This document shows positions 23,348 to 30,837 of a stretch of DNA of 35,174 nucleotides, piece after piece (position 1 is the stretch's first letter; every line of letters begins with the position of its first letter). Position numbers and translations under genes: made by a program. The stretch spans positions 1 to 35,174 of the forward strand of contig JAQXAR010000027.1 of assembly GCA_029252805.1 (NCBI GenBank), in the 5' to 3' direction. The notes below the pieces were generated by a model that ran no database searches, had not been told where the DNA came from, and saw nothing but the letters and a program-made list of their open reading frames with translations. Origin of the DNA: Rickettsiales bacterium (GTDB lineage Bacteria; Pseudomonadota; Alphaproteobacteria; Rickettsiales; JALZUV01).

Positions 23348-23363
23348 TGCACCATTTATGCCA
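23348..23363 (-). promoter_or_regulatory. Sigma-54 promoter for fliM-pflI-motE
   Basis: On the minus strand TGGCATAAATGGTGCA matches the sigma-54 consensus TGGCACGNNNNTTGCA, with the essential GG and GC exactly 12 bases apart. Transcription would start near 23338, about 70 bases before the fliM ATG. Class II/III flagellar genes in alphaproteobacteria are often under sigma-54 and an FlbD/FleQ-type activator. Confidence 0.6.
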
Positions 23364-23369
23364 AACTCT

Positions 23370-23933
23370 CTATTGGACAATAATCTCTTTAAACAGAATG
23401 TTATTCACTTTTGCAGGAGCAATTGCTTGGTTAATACGCAACATCAACTCCTCACGCAGGCGATAAAGCCCAGCAGAGCCTGATAAATCACTCGCACGCA
23501 ATTCACGTAAATAAGTGATGAAATTGTCGCGCACACGCGGCATATAAGCCTCCAGAGTCTTCACATCGGCCTGACTCGCCAATTCAATCGACACTTTCAT
23601 CTTCAGGAAACTCGACTTACGACGATCTGACGTATTAAGATCCACCAAAAACTCTGGCACATCATAAAAGACAGGCACTTGCGGCCCTTTAGCAGCCTCA
23701 GCCAAACCTTCGGCTGAATCAGCAAGCGTTCCATCTTCTGCAAGAGCAACTTCTTCTTTCGTGGGTTCTTCTTCACCGCCCATCATAAAGAAAGCGGCAC
23801 CGCCGGCAGCCAACAACAGAACCACAACACCAATGATTATAAAGAGTAATTTCTTCTTACCCTGCTCACCACCTTCTTCGTCTTCGTCATCCAGTTCGAC
23901 TTCGTCGTTACCTGTACCTTCATCGTCAGCCAT
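23370..23933 (-). CDS. fliL: Flagellar basal body-associated protein FliL
   Basis: FliL is a single-pass membrane protein that surrounds the stator and supports torque. From ATG 23933 it is 187 residues: an acidic cytoplasmic N terminus (Asp/Glu runs), one membrane helix (about 29-50, L-L-F-I-I-I-G-V-V-V-L-L-L), an acidic linker, and the periplasmic FliL domain with V-F-Y-D-V-P-E-F-L-V-D-L-N and K-M-K-V-S-I-E-L. ATG 23933 is preferred to 23972 because GGGAGAG lies just upstream and the shorter form fits the family. It is separated from fliM by about 100 bases that hold the fliM promoter, and it diverges from flgF. Confidence 0.93.
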   Translation of the reverse strand: MADDEGTGNDEVELDDEDEEGGEQGKKKLLFIIIGVVVLLLAAGGAAFFMMGGEEEPTKEEVALAEDGTLADSAEGLAEAAKGPQVPVFYDVPEFLVDLNTSDRRKSSFLKMKVSIELASQADVKTLEAYMPRVRDNFITYLRELRASDLSGSAGLYRLREELMLRINQAIAPAKVNNILFKEIIVQ

Positions 23934-24044
23934 GAAGCTCTCCCTATTTCTTTTTCTAATTATTAGCGACAAGCACGCGCAGGAGCAATGGCTATCCGCA
24001 AGAAGTCTTTATCTGAGACCCGAAAGCACCACACCATCGCATTT

Positions 24045-24061
24045 TGGCACGCCTCCTGCAT
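24045..24061 (+). promoter_or_regulatory. Sigma-54 promoter for flgFGAH
   Basis: TGGCACG, four bases, then CTGCAT (24045-24061) matches the sigma-54 consensus almost perfectly, with GG at 24046-24047 and GC at 24058-24059, 12 apart. Transcription would start near 24071, about 33 bases before the flgF ATG at 24104. Confidence 0.8.
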
Positions 24062-24103
24062 AGTAATTTTGTGAAACGAAAACCAACTGAAGAAACAGGT
24101 CCC

Positions 24104-24823
24104 ATGGATAATAGTGTATATGTTGCTCTCTCTCGCCAAATGACGCTCTTTCGCGACATGGATGTTACGGCAAATAACATCGCTAACGCAGATACAACCG
24201 GTTATCAAACCGAAAAAACCATGTTCACGGATTATTTAGTGGATGACGGGAATCGCGAAGACATCGCTTTCTCGCAAGATATCGCAACCTATCACGACTT
24301 ACGCCAAGGCAGTATGAATGTCACCGGCAACGATCTAGATGTCGCGGTGATGGGCGAAGGGTACTTCGTGGTGGAAACCGCTGCAGGCGAGCGCTACACA
24401 CGCGCTGGTAACTTCCAAATGGATGCGGAAGGCACGCTTGTGACTGCTGATGGCTTCCCCGTAGTCGATGATGCAGGACAACGTATTCAATTTGAAGCTG
24501 AAGATCGCGATATTCGTATTGGTGAAAATGGTGCGCTCTTTGTAGATGGACAAGAACGTGCCACATTAGGCCTCGTAGAATTCCCCAACCGCCAAGACCT
24601 TAAACGTATGAATAGTACGTTATTCGAAAGTGACGTGCCGCCCGCTTTAGCGCAGAAATCACGCGTTCTGCATGGCACATTAGAGAAATCTAACGTTCAA
24701 CCCGTAACCGAACTCGTGCGATTGACTGAACTCTCGCGCAGCACTGGCAGTACCGCCAAATTTATCGAGGTCATGTACGACCTCCAACGTAAATCGTCCC
24801 AGACTTGGACAGCACAAAGCTAA
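24104..24823 (+). CDS. flgF: Flagellar proximal rod protein FlgF
   Basis: FlgF is a proximal rod component. From ATG 24104 it is 239 residues and begins MDNSVYVALSRQ, with the rod N-terminal signature V-T-A-N-N-I-A-N-A-D-T-T-G-Y-Q, a hook-like middle (L-D-V-A-V-M-G-E-G-Y-F-V-V), and the C-terminal helix S-N-V-Q-P-V-T-E-L-V. The frame is open back to 24044, but the sigma-54 promoter occupies 24045-24061, so 24104 is the correct start; ACAGG lies upstream as ribosome site. First gene of flgFGAH; flgG starts 14 bases after its stop. Confidence 0.95.
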   Translation: MDNSVYVALSRQMTLFRDMDVTANNIANADTTGYQTEKTMFTDYLVDDGNREDIAFSQDIATYHDLRQGSMNVTGNDLDVAVMGEGYFVVETAAGERYTRAGNFQMDAEGTLVTADGFPVVDDAGQRIQFEAEDRDIRIGENGALFVDGQERATLGLVEFPNRQDLKRMNSTLFESDVPPALAQKSRVLHGTLEKSNVQPVTELVRLTELSRSTGSTAKFIEVMYDLQRKSSQTWTAQS

Positions 24824-24837
24824 TCAGGAGTTAAATC

Positions 24838-25623
24838 ATGCGTTCACTTAATATTGCCGCCACCGGAATTCAGGCTCAACAAACTCATGTTGACGTTATT
24901 TCTCACAACCTCGCGAACATGACGACGACTGGCTACAAGCGCCAACGTGCGGAGTTCCAAGATCTCATCTACGAGAACCAGCGCCGTGTAGGCACGAACT
25001 CTTCCGACGTGGGAACAATTGTCCCGACTGGCACTCAATTTGGTCTGGGTGTTAAAACCGCCGGGGTTTACCGTAACCATAATCAAGGTACGGTTGCACA
25101 AACGGAAAATGCATTGGATGTAGCGATGCAGGGACGTGGATTCTTCCAAGTAGAACTTCCAACTGGCGAATTCGCTTACACTCGCAGTGGCGCGATGCAA
25201 CGTAACCAAGACGGTGAGATCGTCACAATTGATGGCTACCTGATCTCCCCTGCCATTACGATCCCTGATGATGCTACCAGCATCTCAATCAACGCGACCG
25301 GTGAAGTAGAAGTCACGATTGACGGACAGATCGAACCCACCAACCTCGGTCAATTTGATATGGCCACCTTCATCAACCCAGCAGGTTTAGAAGCGATTGG
25401 TGGCAATCTCTATAAAGAAACAGAAGCCTCTGGCGCGCCGGTTGTCGGCCTCGCAGGCGATGAAGGTTTTGGTTCAATTCTTCAAGGCTTTCTAGAGCAA
25501 TCCAATGTGAATCCCGTCACCGAAATTACTCAACTCATTGTCGCACAACGTGCCTATGAGATGAACACGAAGGTGATCACAGCATCAGATGAGATGCTGC
25601 AACAACTCAACCAATCGGCATAA
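24838..25623 (+). CDS. flgG: Flagellar distal rod protein FlgG
   Basis: FlgG forms the distal rod through the periplasm. The 261-residue length is standard and so are the motifs: MRSLNIAATGI start, I-S-H-N-L-A-N-M-T-T-T-G-Y-K-R, E-N-A-L-D-V-A-M-Q-G-R-G-F-F-Q-V in the middle, and the C-terminal E-Q-S-N-V-N-P-V-T-E-I-T-Q-L-I-x-A-Q-R-A-Y-E helix. CAGGAG lies ten bases before the ATG. flgA follows after about 50 bases. Confidence 0.97.
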   Translation: MRSLNIAATGIQAQQTHVDVISHNLANMTTTGYKRQRAEFQDLIYENQRRVGTNSSDVGTIVPTGTQFGLGVKTAGVYRNHNQGTVAQTENALDVAMQGRGFFQVELPTGEFAYTRSGAMQRNQDGEIVTIDGYLISPAITIPDDATSISINATGEVEVTIDGQIEPTNLGQFDMATFINPAGLEAIGGNLYKETEASGAPVVGLAGDEGFGSILQGFLEQSNVNPVTEITQLIVAQRAYEMNTKVITASDEMLQQLNQSA

Positions 25624-25672
25624 AGATCGAATATCAGGCTTTAAAATAAAGCTTCAATCAGGAGATAAAACG

Positions 25673-26521
25673 ATGAAACAGTTAATGATTATAATGCTTG
25701 GCCTCGCCATAGGGTTTATCATTCCAGCGATTGCTTTTGCCAGCAACCCTTGGGCGGAACATTATGCCAAGAAAGCAGAACCGCTTCCGGTAGCTCTGCC
25801 TGCGGTAGCTGACGCCATTTCAACGGCTCGCCAACAAACAGGCATTGAAAGCAGTATCACCTTCAAAGAAGCCGAAAAAGCGATCGCGAAAGCACTAAAG
25901 AAAGAAGGTGCAGGCGAAACGCTGAAAGTTAAAATCATTGACCATAGCCGCCAAAAAGCACTACTCACGCACCGCGCGCCGATCACGTTTGAAATTTCAG
26001 ATGTGGATTACAATGCACGCGAACTCGTCTGGAGCGCAACCCTCTACCCTTACGAATCAGAACGCCCACTCTCGCCAATCAAGCTAGAAGGCCAATATGA
26101 TGAAGTGGTCGAAGTCCCCGTACTCACGCGCCGCGTACGCCGTGATGAGATCATTACGCTCGCTGATATTAAATGGCATACGGTCGAAGCCAGCCGTTTA
26201 CGTGCAGATACTGCCCTGCAAGCGGAACAAATTGTCGGGCAAGCGCCTTTGCGCACCATCTCGCCAAACCGTTCGGTACGGTTGGCAGAATTAGCGCGCC
26301 CCTCTGTAGTGAAAAAGAGCGATCAGGTGACGTTACAGTTCAAGAATGCAGCGATGGAAATTAAAACACTCGGCGAAGCGATGGAGGATGGCGCTGCAGG
26401 CGATATCATCCGCATCCGCAACAAGGATAGCCATCAACCGGTACATGCTCGCATCATTGCCGCAGGCTTGGCCGAAGCGATGCCACTGGGCGTACTCGCA
26501 CAAGCAGGAGGTAACTACTAA
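25673..26521 (+). CDS. flgA: Flagellar P-ring chaperone FlgA
   Basis: FlgA is a periplasmic chaperone for P-ring assembly by FlgI. From ATG 25673 it is 282 residues with a signal peptide (hydrophobic I-I-M-L-G-L-A-I-G-F-I-I, cleavage near A-F-A-S) and a C-terminal SAF-type domain with V-L-T-R-R-V-R-R-D-E-I-I, G-Q-A-P-L-R-T-I-S-P-N-R and G-A-A-G-D-I-I-R-I-R-N. CAGGAG precedes the ATG, and the longer open frame into flgG is not the start. Its TAA overlaps the flgH ATG by one base. flgI is not in this window. Confidence 0.92.
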   Translation: MKQLMIIMLGLAIGFIIPAIAFASNPWAEHYAKKAEPLPVALPAVADAISTARQQTGIESSITFKEAEKAIAKALKKEGAGETLKVKIIDHSRQKALLTHRAPITFEISDVDYNARELVWSATLYPYESERPLSPIKLEGQYDEVVEVPVLTRRVRRDEIITLADIKWHTVEASRLRADTALQAEQIVGQAPLRTISPNRSVRLAELARPSVVKKSDQVTLQFKNAAMEIKTLGEAMEDGAAGDIIRIRNKDSHQPVHARIIAAGLAEAMPLGVLAQAGGNY

Positions 26522-27273
26522 TGGCACTTATTAAAAAAGCAATTATCATACTCGCAAGCACCACCCTGCTTAGCGCCTGTAGCAACGCACTGGATCGTAT
26601 TGAAGATATCGGCAAACCGCCGGCGTTAAACACGGTCAGCAATCCAGTCGAGAAATCCGATTACAAACCCGTCACATGGCCTTTACCCGAAGCACAAGCA
26701 CCGAGCCGTGAATATGCAGGATCACTTTGGCAGCAAGGTTCACGTCACTTCTTCCGTGATCAACGGGCAGCGCGTGTCGGCGATATCATCCGTGTTAAAA
26801 TTGAAATTAAAGATAAAGCGGAGCTCGAGAACGAAACTTCACGTGAACGTAAAAGCACTGAGTCACTCAATGCTCCCAAACTCTTCGGGCTTGAAGACGT
26901 CATTTACGGTGCCATTCCCGGCGGACAAGACCCTGCCAGCTTACTCAGCATAAGCGGTAGTAATAAAGGCGAAGGCAAAGGCACGGTCGAACGTGAAGAA
27001 ATCATCGAAACGCAAGTTGCAGCGATCGTCACGCAAATGCTACCTAATGGCAATATGGTCATTAAAGGCAGCCAAGAGATTCGTGTGAATTTTGAAGTGC
27101 GTGAAGTTTCTGTCGCCGGCGTCATTCGCCCCGAAGATATCGATTCCGATAACACGATTGATTCAACGCAAATCGCACAAGCAAGAATTTCCTATGGAGG
27201 GCGCGGTCAGATCACCGATGTCCAGCAACCACGCTGGGGTAATCAAGTGATTGATATTCTCTCTCCATTTTAA
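26521..27273 (+). CDS. flgH: Flagellar L-ring lipoprotein FlgH
   Basis: FlgH forms the outer-membrane L-ring. The 250-residue protein has a lipoprotein signal with lipobox L-L-S-A-C (Cys20), the conserved S-L-W segment near 70, V-G-D-I-I-R-V-K-I, and the C-terminal G-N-M-V-I-K-G-S-Q-E-I-R-V-N-x-E and G-V-I-R-P-E-D-I motifs followed by Q-I-A-Q-A-R-I-S-Y-G-G-R-G. It overlaps flgA by one base, is the last gene of the flgFGAH operon, and is followed by three hairpins that end in a strong terminator. Confidence 0.96.
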   Translation: MALIKKAIIILASTTLLSACSNALDRIEDIGKPPALNTVSNPVEKSDYKPVTWPLPEAQAPSREYAGSLWQQGSRHFFRDQRAARVGDIIRVKIEIKDKAELENETSRERKSTESLNAPKLFGLEDVIYGAIPGGQDPASLLSISGSNKGEGKGTVEREEIIETQVAAIVTQMLPNGNMVIKGSQEIRVNFEVREVSVAGVIRPEDIDSDNTIDSTQIAQARISYGGRGQITDVQQPRWGNQVIDILSPF

Positions 27274-27278
27274 GATAC

Positions 27279-27316
27279 GATTTAGGCACAAGCCCATACC
27301 GCGCTCGTGCTAAATC
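27279..27316 (+). repeat. First inverted repeat in the flgH 3' untranslated region
   Basis: GATTTA-GGCAC (27279-27289) can pair with GTGC-TAAATC (27307-27316) around a short loop that also allows AGC/GCT pairs. It is the first of three successive stem-loops after flgH and has no T run of its own. Confidence 0.5.
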
Positions 27317-27323
27317 ACCGAGA

Positions 27324-27378
27324 TCATCACTCCTGATGACTTTTCCCCTCGAGACTTCGGTTTCGGGGGGCTTTTTTT
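27324..27378 (+). terminator. Double hairpin and terminator of flgFGAH
   Basis: A small stem TCATCA/TGATGA (27324-27339) is followed by an 11-bp stem that starts CCCCTCGAGAC at 27345 and closes on a UUCG tetraloop (27345-27370, with two or three G-T pairs). Seven T (27372-27378) come next. This is a classic rho-independent terminator. Confidence 0.9.
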
Positions 27379-27398
27379 GTAAATAGAAGGGGATTTAA

Positions 27399-27842
27399 TT
27401 AACTAAAAAGTGACTGACCAACACCTTGACCAACCGAAACATCGGGGGCATCGTGTGCATTAGCGGCGACGCCGCCATAACCGATTGCGGCTTGTGATCC
27501 TAAATCTGCAGCTTGCACATCGAAACTAGCTTGCGGCATATCACCAAGCATCTCCCCAAAACCTTGAGATTGCGAGGGTGCGGCTTGTCCTAAGCCTTGA
27601 CTAACTCCCATTGTAGGAGATGGGCTTGATTTAGTGTCACCTAAACTTGGAGCGGGGGTTACTAAGTTAACTAGACCAGTGCCTGAACCTTTTACACCGG
27701 CAGAAAGCTTACCACCAGCACCAGCAGCCATACTCATGACTCCCGACTGTACGGCCTTACCAATATTGTCGACAATATCCAACAGCATGTCGGCTGACGC
27801 TTCAATACCTTCTTTTACACTGGACCATAGTTCATTACTCAT
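27399..27842 (-). CDS. Unknown low-complexity Gly/Ser/Gln-rich protein
   Basis: A 147-residue protein with an acidic, helical first 35 residues (S-V-K-E-G-I-E-A-S-A-D-M-L), a Gly/Ala-rich hydrophobic patch near 35-50, and then a low-complexity tail rich in Gly, Ser, Gln, Ala and Pro with recurring G-x-G-Q/S-Q-G-F-G elements. There is no typical signal peptide or membrane helix, and no family is recognised. ATG 27842 has only a weak AGTAGG ribosome site. It lies between the flg terminator and the carboxypeptidase gene, on the same strand as the latter but 69 bases from its stop. A real protein is likely but not certain. Confidence 0.5.
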   Translation of the reverse strand: MSNELWSSVKEGIEASADMLLDIVDNIGKAVQSGVMSMAAGAGGKLSAGVKGSGTGLVNLVTPAPSLGDTKSSPSPTMGVSQGLGQAAPSQSQGFGEMLGDMPQASFDVQAADLGSQAAIGYGGVAANAHDAPDVSVGQGVGQSLFS

Positions 27843-27911
27843 AACCTACTAAGTATACCAGTTAGGAGGACATAAAACATGACATTTCTATGACAATCGG
27901 AGGGTTTACGC

Positions 27912-29393
27912 TTAAATACTACTATTTTTTTCCTGATAAACAAAGCATGGCATTTTCTGCGTTACTAACTTCGCACAGGCCTTCCTAGCCTGTGTTTCCG
28001 TCATATCAGCCAAACGGGCACGATAGAGCGTTTTACCCTTTACCTTCTGCTTATCGCCGACATGGATGCGCGCCACACGTAATAGCTTCGGCACCATACT
28101 TGCGGCATTAGAGGCCGCGACCATCGCCTCTCGAGATTCTTCATAGGCTCCGACCTGAACGCCCCACTCAGCACTCGCCTTAACCTGATACTTTAGATTG
28201 CTGTCAGGCGATTGATACGAAACCGGCATAAATTGACCGCGCGCACGCTGATAGTCTTTCATTTCAATATCATAGGCCGTTTTCGGCGCGGCTGGAACAG
28301 GAGGCGTAAACGACTTTGTTTTAAGCACCCTGCTAGTAAAATCAGCCGTCACATACTGCTTCGCCTGCGCGGCAGGAGCAGCTTGAAATGCAGCATATTG
28401 CTGCGGTGCTTGGGCAACTGGCTGAGACACAGCCGTTTTAACGACTTTTGGCGCCACTTGAGCAAATTGCTGTGATTGATTCCGCTGTTGAGGCACTCCC
28501 ACCAGTTCCTGAGGTTTTGCTCGCGGCAATGGATCATTATTCAACACAAATTGGCGACGATTCGTCTGCAACGTCATACGCGCGAAAGTACGTTCCACTA
28601 GTTTAACCATCTTATCATCACGTTTTTTGGAAGTTTCACCGCCAAGCACCACGCCAATGATCGACTTACCACGGCGCGTTGCCGAAGTAATAAGGTTAAA
28701 ACCAGAAGCACGGATATAGCCTGTTTTTAAGCCATCTGCACCGGTGATACGGCGCATCGCGTTATTGTGACTCTTATATTGTTTTTTCTTATATTTAAAC
28801 TTATCGGTACGGAAAAAGTGATAATATTCAGGATAATGGCGGCGTAACGCCAGCGCTAGCACGGCCATATCACGCGCCGTTGTGACTTGCTGACGATTGG
28901 GCAAACCTGATGCATTCTTAAAAGTGGTATTTTGCATCCCTAAACGACGCGCCACCGCCGTCATGCGTTTCGCGAATTTATATTCCGATCCACCCAGTTT
29001 CTCGGCCATAATCACCGCAACATCATTCGCAGAGCGTACGACGAGAGCCTTAATGGCATCTCGAACAGTAATACGATCACCCTTTTTCATTCTTAAGTTA
29101 GTACTCGGCATGCTCGCTGCCTTTTTCGACGCTTTGAGCACCGTTCCCATACCTACTTTTCCTGTGCGCAAGGCATCAAAGGTCATGTAGAGGGTCATTA
29201 ATTTCGTAAGGGAGGCGGGATAGCGCTGCTTACTCGCATTTTCAGCATGGAGCACCTTACCGGAATTTGCATCAATCATAAGAGAGGCGTTTTTGCTGCC
29301 CGCAGAGACAGAAGAAAGGGGCGAAACAGCCAATATCAACGCTGCAATCGCAATCAAAAGTAGATTATCAGGGTATACGGCCCTGTTATTCAT
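27912..29393 (-). CDS. D-alanyl-D-alanine carboxypeptidase with C-terminal SPOR domain
   Basis: A serine peptidase of family S11 (PBP5/6 type) that trims the terminal D-Ala of peptidoglycan stem peptides. The 493-residue protein has a signal helix (about 10-31, cleavage near S-A-G) and the three active-site motifs: S61-L-T-K64, S121-A-N123, and K223-T-G. It then has a long Gln/Ala/Pro-rich linker (about 285-400) and a SPOR domain (about 410-490, starting W-G-V-Q-V-G-A-Y), which binds denuded septal glycan. The fusion points to a division-site function. AGGGGA lies before ATG 29393. No operon partner is evident. Confidence 0.93.
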   Translation of the reverse strand: MNNRAVYPDNLLLIAIAALILAVSPLSSVSAGSKNASLMIDANSGKVLHAENASKQRYPASLTKLMTLYMTFDALRTGKVGMGTVLKASKKAASMPSTNLRMKKGDRITVRDAIKALVVRSANDVAVIMAEKLGGSEYKFAKRMTAVARRLGMQNTTFKNASGLPNRQQVTTARDMAVLALALRRHYPEYYHFFRTDKFKYKKKQYKSHNNAMRRITGADGLKTGYIRASGFNLITSATRRGKSIIGVVLGGETSKKRDDKMVKLVERTFARMTLQTNRRQFVLNNDPLPRAKPQELVGVPQQRNQSQQFAQVAPKVVKTAVSQPVAQAPQQYAAFQAAPAAQAKQYVTADFTSRVLKTKSFTPPVPAAPKTAYDIEMKDYQRARGQFMPVSYQSPDSNLKYQVKASAEWGVQVGAYEESREAMVAASNAASMVPKLLRVARIHVGDKQKVKGKTLYRARLADMTETQARKACAKLVTQKMPCFVYQEKNSSI

Positions 29394-29420
29394 ACAAATT
29401 CCCCTGTTTAACGTCTTATT

Positions 29421-29438
29421 GTAACACTTATGCGTTAC
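29421..29438. repeat. Short palindrome upstream of the carboxypeptidase gene
   Basis: GTAAC (29421-29425) and GTTAC (29434-29438) flank eight bases about 30 bases before the carboxypeptidase start codon (29393). Read on the plus strand the second arm is followed by six T, but no plus-strand gene ends here, so an operator in the promoter region is the more likely use. Confidence 0.3.
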
Positions 29439-29526
29439 TTTTTTATTAAGGTAGCCTGATAATCGCTGGTTTCTCTACTATTGCAAGCCTTAGGCGCCCT
29501 AAAGTTTAACCTTTTTTCATTTATGG

Positions 29527-30741
29527 TTACTTATGCAACACGGCTTTGGCCAATTTCGGCAAATCCCCTTCCGTTCCCATCGCATGACGCATGAAAGAAT
29601 CACGCAGACTTGGCCACTGATTCACTAGAGCAAAACCTGTATTACGCGCTAATGAAAGAATCGTACTGCTATTAGAGAATAGGCTATTCAATCCATCGGT
29701 TGCCGCCAGCATCGCCGTCGCATCAAAACGACGCCATTTTTGGTAACGCGCTAATACTCCTGCAGAACCGATATCTTCACCTGCGGCCAATGCTTGCACA
29801 ATCACTTCCTCTAACACTGCAACATCGCGGAAACCAAGATTAACGCCCTGCCCGGCAATCGGATGCATCCCATGCGCAGCATCGCCTAAAAGAGCAAAAC
29901 GATCTGCTGTATATTCCTTAGCCAGCACCGCCGTTAGCGGATAGCTCCAAAGCCGTGTTTCTAACTTCACTTCTCCCAGATAACTCTGCAGCTTATCTTT
30001 AAGGTAAACTAGAACTTCTTGCGCCGGAAGTGCACAAATCGCTTTTGCTGTCGCGGTCGGCTCCACCCATACGAGAGACGCCCTATTGCCCTGCATCGGC
30101 AACACAGCAAATGGCCCATTCGCAAAGAAACGCTCGAGCGCCACTCCCTTATGCGGTTTTTCATGCGAGATCGTCGCCACAATTGCAGTTTGCTTATAAT
30201 CACGCTCAATTACGTCAATCTCCGCCCACTGGCGCAAGCGAGAGAATTTACCATCAGCCGCCACAAGTAAGCTCGCCTGAACAGAGTCTCCACTCTCTAA
30301 TGTTAGAGTCACTCCGCCTTCCACACGCGCAGTCTCTTGCAGTAGGTCAGGCGCCATCACCGTAACGGATTGATGTTTTTTCACCTCGGCGAGGAGTGCC
30401 GTGCGCGTATGACGATTTTCGATAATATGCCCCATCGGCTCGTTACCGGCGTTACGGTGGTCATAATGCACCTGGCCAAAGCCGCCCGCCTCATGCACAC
30501 AGATATCCTTGATCGGCTCAGCATGGGCAAACATCGCATCCCACACGCCAATATTTTGCAAAATACGCTGCGAGCCAAGCGAGATAGCACTAACACGCCC
30601 ATCAAATTCCGGTAATTGCTGCTGGGTTAAATCAGCCTTATCGATAATAACCGTCGAGATATCCTGTCGCCCCAAAGCGACCGCAAGCGCTAAGCCTGTC
30701 ATCCCCGCACCAACAATCGCAACATCAAAACGTTTCACCAT
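29527..30741 (-). CDS. UbiH/UbiF/Coq6-family FAD monooxygenase
   Basis: An aromatic-ring hydroxylase of ubiquinone biosynthesis. The 404-residue protein has the N-terminal FAD-binding D-V-A-I-V-G-A-G-M-T-G-L-A-L-A (6-20), a D-G-R-V-S-A-I-S-L family motif near 45-55, a middle G-A-D/A-D-G-K-F-S segment (V-A-A-D-G-K-F-S), and the second FAD motif G-D-A-A-H-G-M-H-P-I-A-G-Q-G-V-N-L-G (about 285-302). Which ring carbon it hydroxylates cannot be told from the sequence; alphaproteobacteria often use one or two such enzymes (UbiL, UbiM) with broadened specificity. Start codons of this gene and the divergent xthA are about 96 bases apart. Confidence 0.9.
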   Translation of the reverse strand: MVKRFDVAIVGAGMTGLALAVALGRQDISTVIIDKADLTQQQLPEFDGRVSAISLGSQRILQNIGVWDAMFAHAEPIKDICVHEAGGFGQVHYDHRNAGNEPMGHIIENRHTRTALLAEVKKHQSVTVMAPDLLQETARVEGGVTLTLESGDSVQASLLVAADGKFSRLRQWAEIDVIERDYKQTAIVATISHEKPHKGVALERFFANGPFAVLPMQGNRASLVWVEPTATAKAICALPAQEVLVYLKDKLQSYLGEVKLETRLWSYPLTAVLAKEYTADRFALLGDAAHGMHPIAGQGVNLGFRDVAVLEEVIVQALAAGEDIGSAGVLARYQKWRRFDATAMLAATDGLNSLFSNSSTILSLARNTGFALVNQWPSLRDSFMRHAMGTEGDLPKLAKAVLHK

Positions 30742-30837
30742 AGGATAAGTAATGTGGTGAAAAGCGCTTCAATACTCAAGCAATATTCACGAAAAACTTT
30801 GATTGATTGGAGACTCGCAACTGCTATCACTGCGCTC

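Noticed and set aside
23985-23998. Sigma-54-like GG/GC pair upstream of fliL on the minus strand
   Set aside because: The GG to GC distance is one base short, and sigma-54 tolerates spacing changes poorly.
27333-27339. CTGATGA core as in a hammerhead ribozyme after flgH
   Set aside because: The required GAAA segment and third stem are absent; the bases are explained as one arm of a small hairpin.
27864-27893. AGGAGG followed by a four-codon frame (ATG ACA TTT CTA TGA) on the plus strand
   Set aside because: Too short to support, no promoter seen, and it lies just downstream of a strong plus-strand terminator; probably chance.
29490-29518. TTAGG-CGC-CCTAA hairpin with a nearby T run as a terminator
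   Set aside because: The T run is eight bases from a five-bp stem and on the plus strand, where no gene ends; at most a weak terminator or chance.
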